Origin: Setophaga petechia
Taxonomy: Eukaryota > Chordata > Aves > Passeriformes > Parulidae
NCBI GenBank assembly: GCA_024362935.1
Contig: JANCRA010000017.1
Coordinates: 18,901,001-18,965,000 of the forward strand
Direction of reading: 5' to 3'
Length of the DNA: 64,000 nt
Shown: positions 36,337 through 49,300 of the stretch, piece after piece
Layout: each line of letters begins with the position of its first letter
Numbering within the stretch: the stretch's first letter is position 1
Program-made: the position numbers and the translations under genes
The notes under the pieces: generated by a model
Seen by the model: only the letters and a program-made list of their open reading frames with translations
Told to the model about the DNA's origin: nothing
Databases searched by the model: none

Positions 36337-36342
36337 CACAGC

Positions 36343-39300
36343 CTTTTCTGAAGCACAGAGCACAGTGTTTAACACAGCTCCGAGGGCAGGAGTTCCCATT
36401 TTCACTTTTTCCTGTGATTTATGGTTTGATTTGCCTTTTTGTTGGTTTGGTTCTCTATCAAGCAGGCAGGGCTGTGATGTCTGCAGTGGGGTGAGGGCTG
36501 ACCATGGTTTGGCAGCTGTGCTGGAGCAGGATCCAGGGCAGGGAACCTGAGGGTGGGTAGGGAGTGACTTCCCAGGGCTCGGGCACACGGAGGGGCAGCT
36601 CTGCTCTTTCTGGAATAAATGCAGGTGGGAAACCACATTTCCTTCAGTGATCCATCCTGATTCCTCGCGGGGCTCCTCTGTGCCCGCTTTTGAAGGAGGA
36701 GAGTGAACTTTGCAGAGGGCTCTCACGGCACATTAACAGTGTCCACAAGTGCAGCAAGTGCACGGGCCCCTGCAAATTTACAGCCTTATTTACTGCATAA
36801 TGAGCTCCCAGGGGAGACACAGGCTCAGGTGCACTGATCCATAGAGGCTGAGAAGAAATTGGAGACAAGCAGAACTCACCGCCATCCTTCCACTGATTAC
36901 TCATAAACCTTGGAAAAATACCATTTGCAACTCTGAGGCAGCCTGGTTTTATCCACACAGAGCACTATTTTAACTTCATGTTAGCCTAGAAATCTTCCCA
37001 TGTCGCCCTGGTAATTTATGTGATGTTCCTTTGCAGGAACAAAAATCCATCTTACACTTTTTAACTCCTTTTGATAATTAATTCTCTCCCATCTGCTTAC
37101 AGCTGGTGTGGTAGAAATGTGCTGGAGTTTCCTTATTTGCTCATGCCTTGGAGTCATCTTTTAATATAAATAGCTGTGAATCTACCAAAAAGTTTGAAAT
37201 GAGCCTTTCTCAGTTTCTGACCAGCATATCCAAGTTGTATTCCTTGATGCAATTTTTAGGGTGTTTTTAGAGGAATGCAGACTGATCTCTTTATCCTATT
37301 TAATAGGAAGGTATGAACTTCATATGGGATCCATCTTGCACTTGAAATAAATTTTTAAGATCAGTGTGATGAGCTTCACATGAACAGAAACATCATATCT
37401 TTGAGTTTGGCTGCTTTCTTCCCTCTGACAACTTCACAACATTTAAAGTACATTCTTTTTTGCAACCAGGCAATGTTTTTCACCTAATAAATAATTGCAG
37501 AGTGTTGCTGCTCTACCAGCTTAGTTTATTTAACACAAAATAAGGCACTCTCTGTTTCCCCTTGCCCTGGTTAACATAGTGCTTTTATGTAGGGTCTTAA
37601 AAAAAAAAAAATGTTAAAAGAATTATTTTTGACCCAGTTTTTAGGGTAAATGTATCCAACTTCTGTCTTGCATATCTCATTCATTTTAAAAGCCTGCAAG
37701 AAGACAGGAGAGAATTCCTCCAAAACAAAATAATACAGGAACAAAGCAGCTGGCCACAAAGTAGAATGTTGCTAAAACCTGGGCAAATGAGCTCTGTTGG
37801 CTTTGGACTCCTTGCAGCTTTCCTGACGTGTGATAATCTCCAGTGCTGGTTTGCTTCCTATGCAGTGAAATAAACACTGGATTTACAGTGGGAAAAAGAG
37901 CTCTAAATGTGGATTTAGGGGAACAAAATGTGTGTGTGTACAATGGGGGTGCACGTGGTTGTCTGGAAGGATTTGTTTGGCCTTGGCAGTTGGAGCTTCC
38001 CCTCACCAAGGTTTTACTTGGATTTTAGAAGACAAATAAGGTGATTCTTTGCAGCTTGGCTGTGTTCAAGGAAGTTTAATTTACAAATTGGCTCTTGTTC
38101 TGAAGTATTTTATTGGGTTTTTTTTACTCTGAACTGATGGCAGACAAGTACTGAAATGTTATTCCTATTTTATACAGGTTTGATACATTTTAATATATTA
38201 AACATCCTTTTAAAATTATCCTCACCAAACCCAGTATTGAGAACTCCTGAAATTCCTACTTTTCAATTAACAGTACCAACTGAAACATGCATCAGTCCTT
38301 ATTCATGTGCTGTCAGCTACTGTGAGGAGCTGTTCATTTGCCAGATTAACTCATATTTTTATATTTCTGTTAAAACCTGCCAAAAAAATGATCTGAGGTG
38401 TTCAAATAGCTCATAATGAATAAAAATTCTAAAAGATGCTTAAAATTGGCAGGATTTTTTCTCTGTAAAGTTAAATCAAAACTCTAATTTCTGATGAAAT
38501 CACATATTTTGCTGTACCATTTTCAAATTAAAATTTTAAATCAGAAAGCATAATGAATATAAATTTAGAAATTATTTTGGGGTAAATGTTTTTTTTTTTT
38601 TTTTGTCTTTAAATGTCAAAGTATTCAATCTTTTCAGGGTACTTTGCTTTTCACAAACAATTGTGTGCAATCAATGAAATGGCTGTCATTTTTCATAATT
38701 TGAGTAAATACAATTCCAGCTAAAAAAATCCCAAAGCTCTTCTAAATCCAGTGGAAAAGACTGAGGGTGATTTTTGTTTGGAGCAAATTGTCTGTTCTCA
38801 GAGAGGCCCCACAGCAGGGACCCAGCCCCGTGCCTGGCAGTGCCAGTGACTGCAGCACAAAGCAGAAATTAAACTTTTTTTTGGTTGCTTTGGCTGTTTC
38901 TGCTCACTCTGGAGGAAGGAGTTGGGCAGTTCCTGCTGTGGCCATGGAGATGGGGACTAAAGCCATCCATGATTGCTCTTTAAGCACAAAATTCTCGTGA
39001 CTATTTCATATTTCCTTGTCCTCCATACACAAACCTCTCAAGCAGTATGACAGAAATCATTGATATTCTTCCAGGGTGCTTTAAAGTTCTTTTCTGCTGC
39101 AGAATGGGAGCCACGTTTGAATGAAATGATCATTGTGAATTTTGGCATATTTTGCTGTGAATGCAGAGTATTTTTAGCACTGGTCTACCTACGGTGTTCC
39201 TGATGAAATATTTGAATTCTCAGGCGTTTGGCTGAGCAGAACTGACAGTCTGAAAGCAGCTGATGAGGTCTGGGGTCTGAGCTGCAGCAGCTGTGGGTCA

Positions 39301-40330
39301 GCACCCACTCCTGGCTCTGGAATGTGTGGGGAAAGCCCCTGGGCTTTCAGGGCTTTTTGTGGTGAAATCCTGAAAAGGCTTTCAGGATTTTCTGATGGTA
39401 TTTTAAGACTTCTTGTTCTTGGCCATGCTGCAGGCCAAGTAACAGTAAGAGTTAAAATTCCATCATCATTTCCTGAGTTTGCTGCTCCACGTCCTGGCCA
39501 CAAGGGCTGGGAACACCTCTGCTCTTGGCTAATGCAATCTGAATTTTAGGTGCACTTTTCTGCTATTTCTACATGGATATTTTTAATTTTTATCTCTAGA
39601 AAGACAAATAAATTTCAAGCCATGGAGCTAGTTAATTTTAGGAAAGCATAACTATTATTTATGTCGTATTGGTTTGTTTTATTCTAACAGTGCAGTGGTT
39701 TGATTGTTAAAATATTCTTATCCAACAAAAGGCTTGCTCAGTTTTCCTCTCAGCCTATTTCCCCACATTATCCAAGCACTTCATCACCATTATTCAGTTT
39801 ATCTATTCAGTTTTATGTCTGGGTTTTGATCATATTCAACTTTAAAACTGGAAACAAAGGCAGAAGAGAATTAAGCAGAAGGAAGATGTTGGACAGAGCT
39901 TGGCCTTAACTGAATTCCCCTTCTGTGGTCACCAGGGTGCTCCCACTGAAGTGACTCTGGTGACTCCAGAGCTGCACAAACAATTTAAATAACATGATAA
40001 TGGGCACTTTCCACCTCATTTAACATTCCTTCCTTTGCTTTAGTTCCTATTCCTTCTTTAACAAAAGCTCTTTTATTTACTTATATCTGTTTCATTTTAT
40101 TTCACTTTATCACTTTCATTTCATTTCATTTTATTTTTCATTTATTTTACCAGCTCATGTTTATTGCTGGTGCTCCAGCCACAAGCCATTGCCATCAGTG
40201 CTGCCATGAGTGGTGACTCTCAATATGAAATTGGGATCAATTGCAAATATTATTGTCTGGTTCCGGGCTCTGATCTAATTGCTTTCTTTCCATATTAATT
40301 ACTTACATGGCTTTAGAAGTTAGTACTTAT
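36343..40330. other. Noncoding, presumed intron
   Basis: A minus-strand open frame of 162 codons (36726-36238) runs into the LTR and has no recognisable domain. TTTCA/TTTTA pentamer-like sequence lies at about 40085-40150, and a T run at 38590-38605. No gene supported. Confidence 0.5.
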
Positions 40331-40422
40331 TTTTGGGTTTTTTTTTTGTTTTTTTTTTGTTTTTTTTTTTTGTTTGTTTGTTTGGTTTTTTTTTTTTTGT
40401 TTTTTGTTTTTTGGTTTTTTTT
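40331..40422. repeat. T-rich tract with G interruptions
   Basis: About 90 bases of T runs separated by single or double G. Low-complexity DNA. Confidence 0.9.
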
Positions 40423-43400
40423 GAAGGTAGACTGGATAATCTAGCAAACTAAAAATTTGGGGAAAAACCTATTTTTTGTAGGCAAGAAGTGAACATCAGA
40501 GTGATCATATGTTAGGAGCACTTTACAGACACAGAATAAATTCTAAAACAAAGTACCTGGACAAAAACTGGAAAATCACTTCTCTAAGCATTTATACCTT
40601 TTGTTTTGTGATCCATTATTGAATAATATTTCAGATAAACAAGCTACAAAAATTTCAATATTCCATTTGTGAAATTAGAATATCAATAGGACCTAAACTA
40701 TTATTTTATAACTTTTGTTTGTTTACTTACGAAGTGTAATATCGATAAATAGAAATAAGTTAGGAAAATACCTGATAATAACGAATAAACCAAAACCTGT
40801 GAAAAAATACCAAAAAATTACAATGTTATTAATTAAGCTTTTTAATTAGCATTGTAGATTTCTTGGTTAAACACACCTGGTGAGTGTGATCCTGTACTTC
40901 ATTAATTGGTATTGCCAGGCTCCAGTTCCTTTAGAAGTCGATGCAGAGGCAGCCTAAGGAGGGTGAGTAGAGAGGCTTTGATTTGGCTGCTTGCTCAGTC
41001 AAAGAGCAGGGAAAGGGTACAGTGAAGGTCTTGTTTGCACAGCTCTCTGCTCTCTGGGTTAATTTTTCTGAGCTGTAAATTGTCCTGCAGTCCATAAATA
41101 ATTTGACTCCTGACATTCCCGTGTAAAGGAATCTCTCACAGTACAAGTTTTACTTTGCTGCTGGTGGTGATCCTGTCCAATACGTTGAGTCAACATCCCT
41201 CAGGTTTCGAGTGCCTTTCTAATTAAAACCTAGAATTTGGATATCAAATGCCAATTAGTTCATAATTCCCACAGAGCACGTGGAAAATCTGATTCTCCTC
41301 CCTTTTTCCAAACCCTTTAGATGGCAGCATAGCAGATGCAAAGCTTTGTGCTGCTGAAGCACCAGCTGCAAAAAATTCCCTCCGTGGGACATAAACTACC
41401 ATTCAATCTATGATTTTTATTTTATTTTTTTAATGAACTTTTTTCCTAAAATACCATATTTATTACACCATCTTTCTTTGTGCAATAGAACTTGTGTGTG
41501 TGGAAAGGCAGCTCCAAGTGTTATCCTGGTCACAATTCTTTCAGGAACCAGCAAAGCAAAAGTTGTTGGTAATTGTAATGAGCCCATTAAGCCTAGTCAT
41601 GAGTTAAGTTCCATCAGGAAAAGTTTTAGATTATTTTCTCATCTCTTCTATTCCTTTGAGAATAATTAGCAGCGTGGTAATCTGCTTACTTTAAGAGAGG
41701 AATAATAATTATTTCCTAATCCCAGAGCAGTGTGTGATATAAAACAAGGCCATTACACCTTTGAGTGGGTTGGGGTTTTTTGTTTCTTATTAAATTAGAA
41801 TTAGGATAGCCATAAGTGTGAAGGGGTGACACGCTCAGTTAAGTTGTTTGGGGCTGCTTTTCATGAGCACAGTGCCTCTGAGCTGCCTGGGCCCTCTCAC
41901 ATCTAATAAGGCTACAAAAAGTTCCAGAGGCTTCCAGATGTGACAGATTTGCAGCTGCAATTACAGAGCTGAGTCCCCAGCAAGATGAGCATTCAGGTGT
42001 GTGCTTAACATGGCATTACATGGCAATAAGTCCTGCTGGCCTTGCCCTTCTGCTTGTCATTGGGGCTGAGCTGCAGAGGGGGAAGCATCAAGGACACCTC
42101 CAGGGCTCCAAAGTGAATAATCTGCTGCATTAACAGCACAGTGCTGGCTTTGCTGGAGCTACAGAGAAACCTTGGGATGTTTATGGCAAGGGATGGCTGC
42201 TGTCTAATGCTTCAGCTGCTCCACACACAGTGAAATCAATAATGGTCTCAGACAGATTTATAGTTTTAAATATTTCAGTTACCTGTGTTGGTGCAGGAGC
42301 TGGTTTTGTGTTCTTTTTTCTTGAGGAAAGAAGTTGTGCATTTGGGGTCCTGAAAAGCTGCATACACCACAAGTTCTTATTTCACTTAGAAGTAAAAAAA
42401 GATATACATGCAGAATAATTATGTCACTGTGTTTCTGTGACTGAAAAGAGAAACCAAGTGGCCAATTCCTGAACTTACTGGTTTTTAAGGCAGGAACAGT
42501 GACAGCTCCTGGGGATTTGGAGCACAGGAATTTCTGCATTGCTCCAAAGGTGTTTGTGTTGGTTTGAATTGCTCTTTGAGACTGAGATAATTACAGACAG
42601 CAAAAACACCAGGATCTCTTCAAGACTGGAAAGTCTTTATGATGATTTCTACCATTACTTACACAAGGTTTTGAGGCAGTTCTGGCTGCAGACTTGGTGT
42701 GCACATTGAAGGCATTGGAAAAAGGGAGTTTTGGTCCCCAGATTGTGCCTGACATCTTTGTGCCATTTAAGTTCTGCTTAATTTTGATGGGATCATGAGA
42801 GAAGACTTTTATCTTTTCTGGGGCTCTGACCAGAAGCTGTCTTAATTTTTTACATTCTCTGGCAGGAATTTGCTATTGATAATTCAAGTTAGAGTTTGAA
42901 GGGCACCAAAGGGGGAATTCTCTGTGTACTCAAATCAAGCTCCCCATTACAACAAAGACCATGTTTTCATGTAGATCACAGAACAGAGAACTGCTACCAC
43001 CCTGGTGATAGCTAAAGGAAATGTCAATTTCTTGCTCTAAATGCAACAAAAATAAAAGAGCCATGACTGGGTGATGTAGACTGGGAAAGTAAAGCAGGAA
43101 TTTAAAGTGGGTTATATGTAAAGCCATCAGCATTAATTGAGCAAAAATGTGCTGACAAAACTCCATGTGATTTTTAACACTTTATTTGTCAATGCTGTGA
43201 ATAGTAAATATAATTTTTGTGAAAGTACCAGAGTGATGTTTCTTGCTATGGTTTAATGCTTTGTTTCTGCACCACTTGGGAATCTGTTTAACATGTGCAG
43301 AACAGCAGCAAAACTGTTCATAGAGGAGGAGCAGCTGCCAGTGCTCTGCTCAAACAAGCCCTGCTGATAGAACAAAGAGGCTCCTGCTCCTGGAGAGCAC

Positions 43401-45946
43401 CAGCTCCTCGTGGACACCTTGCTGGGCTCATGGCCTCTGCCCAGAGAGGAGCCCATGGAGTCTGGTCTCTGCAGAATGCTGCTGCAGGGGCTGCAGGCTG
43501 TGTTTGCTGAGCACTGGGCTCTGAGGCTGCACTGGAGCTTCTGCTGCAGCTCTTGGGACAGAGATTTGGAAAGGAGCATTTTGTGTCGCCTCAGGCTGCT
43601 TTCCCTGACTGCCTCCCAGGTGCTGCAGGTGTAGCAGCTTTAGGTTTTAGTGTGTTGACAAGTCAGACAATAAAATCATTCCTTTAGTGTAGAGTGTTGT
43701 TTTGTATTCACTAACTTGTGTATCATATTTATGTCCTTGTTGTTTTAACATCCCTACATGACTCACAGAGATCAGGGGTTGTATTAAGGCAGTTTGTCTC
43801 CTGCAAAAGTTACAAAGCAAAAATGATTACATACTGAAAAAACAGTTGTATCTAATTGCAAGAATAGTGTACTCTCAAAATCAATATCCTTGAAAGAAAA
43901 AAGAATTAAAAGCAATAATAAAATCTATTAGAAGTTAAATTGCTATGATATATTAGGGTGTGTTGGTAAAATGGTTTCCTATCTTTTCAATGGTGCATTG
44001 AGAAGTAAGGCAGGATGGATGGATGAGTCATAATATCCATTATTAAGAAATGGTTAGGGCTCACCAATATCCCAGGGTCATTAGGCAGCTTAATGGGAAA
44101 TAATTCTGGTTCCAGAAAAGGACTGTGCTCCCCAGACCTTCTGATAACTGGGTGGAGCATCTGCAGCAGGCCCTGCTGGTGTCCAGTGTGAGCACAGGGG
44201 GGCTCAGGTTCTGCCTCCCTTACTGACAGATCAGCTGCAATCCTTCCCTGAAGAGAGAAAAATAGAAATTACTTTTGAGATGTGAGCAGAATGTCTGCCA
44301 CACATGTGGAAATGCCAAAGTGAAGTATGTGAGGAGAAAGCCAAAACTGTCAGAAACCTTTAGGCTCTGTTCTGGTGAGCCCAAAGCCTGCCTGGTGGAA
44401 CCCTGTTCTTCCACACCTTTTCTTTTGACAGCTCAAGTGGGAAATGCTTTGTGCCAAGCAGAGAGCAGGAGTGCAGTCTGATCACAATTCCTTTCAATAT
44501 TCTAATAATATTTGATTACCAATTCTGCACTTACTTTTCTTTTTGTTTGGCAAAGCATTGGATTTATTTATGTATTTTTTGATTGCTGAGCATTTTTACA
44601 ATGTGGAGCTTTTTCTAATGACAGAGTTAGACTGCAGTGTTGTGTCAGCAGCTCTGGACCATCAATGGGAGGAAGGTGCAGACTGAACAATTCTCAAGTA
44701 GGATTAATAGCATTTGGGTATAAAGATGATTTAAGTCATCTTTTATAAGTGTGGATAGATAGCAGGTTGCAATTTTATTTTCCATTATTTCTTTAATTAA
44801 ACATGACACCCAGACCAGGTCTAATTACATCAGTGAAACAGTGTGTTTCACAGAGTGTTCCAATTTTTGTTAAATCAATACCTTCCAAACTGGAACTTTC
44901 CTGCACGATTTTTCTGACAAGCTTTGTTGGCAAGAGCTGGGAGCTGCTCTGAGCTGCTGGGCCCTCATTGCCCAGACTGCTCACCAGGCTTTGTGAGAAC
45001 CCTCAAGTTTAATTTCTCTGCACCTTAATTGCTTTAGTTCTTGTCCATCATTTGCTTCTCCTCAAAAGCCTTGGTGAAAGTGGAGTCATTATTATCAGAG
45101 AAGAGTCAGATGGCTCAGTGAGGAATTTACAAAATAGTGATAAAGAGATAAATAATTCTCCCATGAAGAGGTGAACAGGTCTGTCCTGACAGCTGAGTTG
45201 GAAGTGTGCAGTAAAAATTGAACAACAACTCACACACTAATGAAGACACAGCAATCAAAACCTCTGCATCCAAGCTTTTATAGTGAAAAACTGCATCAAA
45301 CTGCACACCTGCCTCAGGCTGCAAACACAAGGCACAGCATTGCCTTGAGTACTGGCCTTTTTCAGTTTTAACAGTGTTCTATCTGAAATCAGTGTGTGAG
45401 AGAATGGATGTACTCACACAGGATTGCTTAGGCCTGGTCAGACTTCAATTTTTCTACAGCATGTCAGAAACTCTGCATGCTATAATTCACCATTTTAAAG
45501 TTTTTTATTTTAAGCTCACAATAAATAAAAATAATCAGAAGTGACAACAGTAGCAATTGAAGTCCATTCTGCCAGCATTCTTTTTTGCAGAGTGTATGAA
45601 TAACTGTAGTTCTTTGTTTCCTGGATTTATTAGAGCTGCTGATGTCTCTACAGTTGTTTGGAGCACGGTGTTAGTAACACCAGGGGTCAATCCACATATG
45701 GATCATTCATCTAAATTTGGTATTTATCCTTTTGGATCCCTTCCAACTCTGAATATTCTGACTTTGCAAGCAGTTTTAAATAAAAACCTGGAGAAACCCC
45801 CAGCAATGTCCCCTGTGCCAGTTTTAGGGACAAGCAAGCAGAGAATGTCACTGTGGGAATGGCAAAACCATTCAGGGTTTCTCTCTCAGCAGTCACCTTG
45901 GACTGAGGATGTTTTCTTTTTTTCACCACAATAAATAAAACTGCAT
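40423..45946. other. Noncoding, presumed intron
   Basis: Mostly A+T-rich. A G+C-richer patch at about 43270-43640 holds overlapping open frames without domains. A weak CR1-like tail (GGATCCCTTCCAACTCTGAA) occurs at about 45700-45765. No gene supported. Confidence 0.45.
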
Positions 45947-46399
45947 TTAAATAAGAAAGCAGGGATGAGGTGAGAATGCATAAGAGAGTAAATTGTGTAT
46001 GACCCAAGCAATGAGGAGAGCAGACAGGACATGTGCTGAATGAAAGTCTGGGCAGTCAGCTGGCTGTGGAAGATGATGCAGTAATGGACAGTGGCACATC
46101 CAGGGGTGTTCCTGCCATTGCAGGTGAGAGTCCCAACCCTCAGAAAAAGACAGACAAATTGCATTCAGGATTTTTAAAGCCTTGCTGGAATTATCCTCAT
46201 GTTTCTCTAAATATTCCATGAGGTAATCATCAAAATACTCATTTTTAAATGGGCAAAAATCTCTGCTCTGTTTAGAGTTCATTTCAGTGTGAGATATAGA
46301 AACCAAAGACTTACAAGAACTTCTTCCTTTTCTTTCTCTGCTGAACTGGAACTGAGTGTATTTAAAATGCTCCTCTTCTTCTGCACACCTTGGTATCAA
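45947..46399 (-). other. Unassigned 150-codon open frame, coding status doubtful
   Basis: The frame begins MIPRCAEEEEHFKY and includes a varied, protein-like segment, FKNEYFDDYLMEYLEKHED, then KALKILNAICLSF. It is not low-complexity and not part of a recognised repeat. No domain, signal peptide or family is recognised, and splice sites are not convincing: a GTAAGT falls inside the frame. It could be chance, a decayed exon or a retroelement scrap. Confidence 0.15.
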
Positions 46400-49300
46400 A
46401 AGGTTTGGGTCTGGTGGGGTGTGAGGAGCATTACAGTGATATAATTTATAGTGTCCACCTGGAGCTGTAATTTGTGTTCCTGGATGAGCAGTTCAGAACT
46501 AGGAACATCAAATAAGAAGAATTTCAACTCATACCTGTTTTTCCCCTAAGTGGAAAAGACTGAAAGGAAGAAAAAAATGAGATTTAGTTGTCCTGTAAGA
46601 ATTTTCTTTTCCTATATTGCTCCTAACCCAGCTTGTTGAATTGCAGAGCTGCAGGTTAGGGATTGGTTTTTGCTGCTTGTACAGTTCCTTGCATTGTTCT
46701 GTGTGCATGCAGGAGAGAACCATCAGTGTGTAATTAATGCTGAGAAATACCATTATCAGTGAGTTTTGGGTGAATCTTACTGTGAATAAAATTTGTAAAA
46801 AGAAAAATGAAAGGTAGATTTGAGTCAGAATTATCATCCAGCATGGAATTAGCTCAGTGCCTGGTGACAGAGCTGTCTCAGCTGCATCACTGGAGTGTGC
46901 AGATCACACCACGTCTTCAGCAGAGCCCCTGCTGGCTCACAACCACTGAACAGTTTGTCCAAAACTGAAATTAGTTTTTAAATAACCCATCAGAAATAAA
47001 GGAAATAATAGGAAAGCCATGTGACTTTCAAGAAATACTTTCCACATTGCTAATAAATCTAAGGATGTAAAATATTGTAACTCCTAGTAAATGCAATTCA
47101 GAATGTTTCCCTTTTTTCAGTGTTTGCATACATCTAGTGCATATGGAAAATACCTTTTTGAGAAAGTCAGGATCAGTCACTTCAGAAAGCTCTAAACTCA
47201 AAGAGGCTGTTTGTTGTCTATTGAAAATTTTCAGAGAGACTCTTGTTATTGCCTTCAGTGGAAGATAAAAGGTTCCTACTACAAATACTTTATTTAATGA
47301 GTTGACTTCTCCAATTTTTAAATAAGTTGGCTTTAAAATATTTTACGAAGTGTCAAAGAATTCACATTGGATAGTGTGAAGCAGGCAGGGTGAGGACATG
47401 AAAGAGAATGTGTTTGCACACAAAGGATGGGTGTCACTTCAAAGCCACCTGTGACCTTCCTGCTCAAAGCACCAGCCAGGCTCAGCTCTGCCTCAATTGC
47501 ACTCAGGCTGGACTATTGTTAAATAAAGCAATAACAAAATTGTTTTAATAAAACAATAACAGAAAATGGTTGGTTTTTATTCTCTGATTATGGGGGAAAA
47601 GCAGCAAATCCTCTGCCAGAGCAGCAGGCTGAGATGAGGAAGGAGAGTGGTTGTTCAAAATTGAAGTACAAATCGTGTGTGGTTAAAGGATTTGAAATAC
47701 AGCAGAAAGAGCTAAAGGAAAATTTTAAATTCTGGTCTTTTTATAACTGTTTACTTTTACATTCTAGGTATTTTTACAACTGTTTTAATCCACCTCTTTA
47801 ATCCACTGTTTTTTACAAGTTCATTCTTCAGAAAAAAACTATGTTTCAGGCATTCTCCCATTTTTTGAGAGCAAATTCTAAGCAGAGCAGCTTTCAAAAT
47901 ATTTGTTTTAACTAGCCTAGCAATAATAAAATACTTATTCAGCCGAATTAGATGTTCTTAAATCTCTTTTATATTTATGTATCATAAAATATACAAACAA
48001 GCTGAAAACTGGAGAAACTGAAACTGTTTAGATAGCTGAGGTCGCACAAGATACCAGTTTAAGATTTAGAAACAGAAAATGCCTCTCCTGGTTCCTGTTA
48101 TTTGCCTCATCTATATCATTAAAGTATTTTATATCCCTCCTTTATAATAGGATTCAGGAAATTTTGTCCTTGCACAGGATAAAAGTGAGAATTCCATTCT
48201 AAAAAAAACACCTTTAAAGCACATTTATCCCAACTTCTCCACAGGAAAAAATGGTACAGCAAAAGCTTTATATTTAATTTTTATTTTTTTTAAATAAGTC
48301 TAACAGTCATACTGAATAAACAACTCATCTCTGTCAATTTATGTATCCATAATTAGTAGGATTCAGCCACTAGGAAGATAAAATGCAATTTGTAATTATT
48401 TTGTTGGTGAAAAGCCTCCTAATTATTGCCCAGTGGTTCTGGGCACTCAGGGCACTGCTCCTTTCCTGGTGTTATTCACTGAGCAAGATTTAATTTATCT
48501 ATTGGATCATTATGAGCTCTTGTTGTTTTCACTGGAATATTTTGTCACACAACAAACATTCTAGGAATTCTCTCATGTGAAAATATTTTTGCTGCATTTC
48601 TCAGTTTTGGTACAGACAAGCAATAAATTTTCACTGAAAAAAATATCTTCACAAGTACTACTTAGAGCTGTCTTTATTACAACTGTTAGGCAATTGTGCT
48701 TTTTGCCAGTCATGAGAGAAAGTGGCCATGAGAGAAACTGGCTGCAGTCTGCTTTCTAGCATTTTATTTTGACTTATTCCTTTTTCATCACCCATTTGCT
48801 GAATAACCTCAATAAACAGCCTTCATCCAGCAGGACTGCTGGACAATTTGTTTGATTAATTCTATTTTCTCTCATGGTTTTGTGCTCATTGTCCTTTAAA
48901 AGGGCCATCATGATCCCAGCAAATATTGGGGCTGGTGAAGGATTTTGCAAATTTCTCCTGTTTTTAGGGTGCTGTTATTTCAAAGATGAAATATGTGCGA
49001 AGCAGGATTTTTATGTAAAATTCCATTTACTCTGACCCAATTTTTGATACAATTGCATGAAGAGTTTTTTCTGCTGAAGGAATTTCTGTTTCCAAAGGAT
49101 CTGGAGACTTTACAGAGCTGGCAGAGCTCTGCTCTCCCTGGTTCTGGGTATTGTGGTGTCATCATTCAGAGCTGTGTCTGCAATCCACTCTCACAGCTCT
49201 GATGCATTATTGATAAGCTTAATGAAACTCAATGAGGTTTTAAGTTTTAGGATCTCACTGCTTGTTTACACACATGTACACAGGAAAATTAATGCAAATG

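Noticed and set aside
36238..36726. 162-codon minus-strand open frame
   Set aside because: Its 3' part reads into the solo LTR, the remainder has no family resemblance, and other frames of similar length overlap it.
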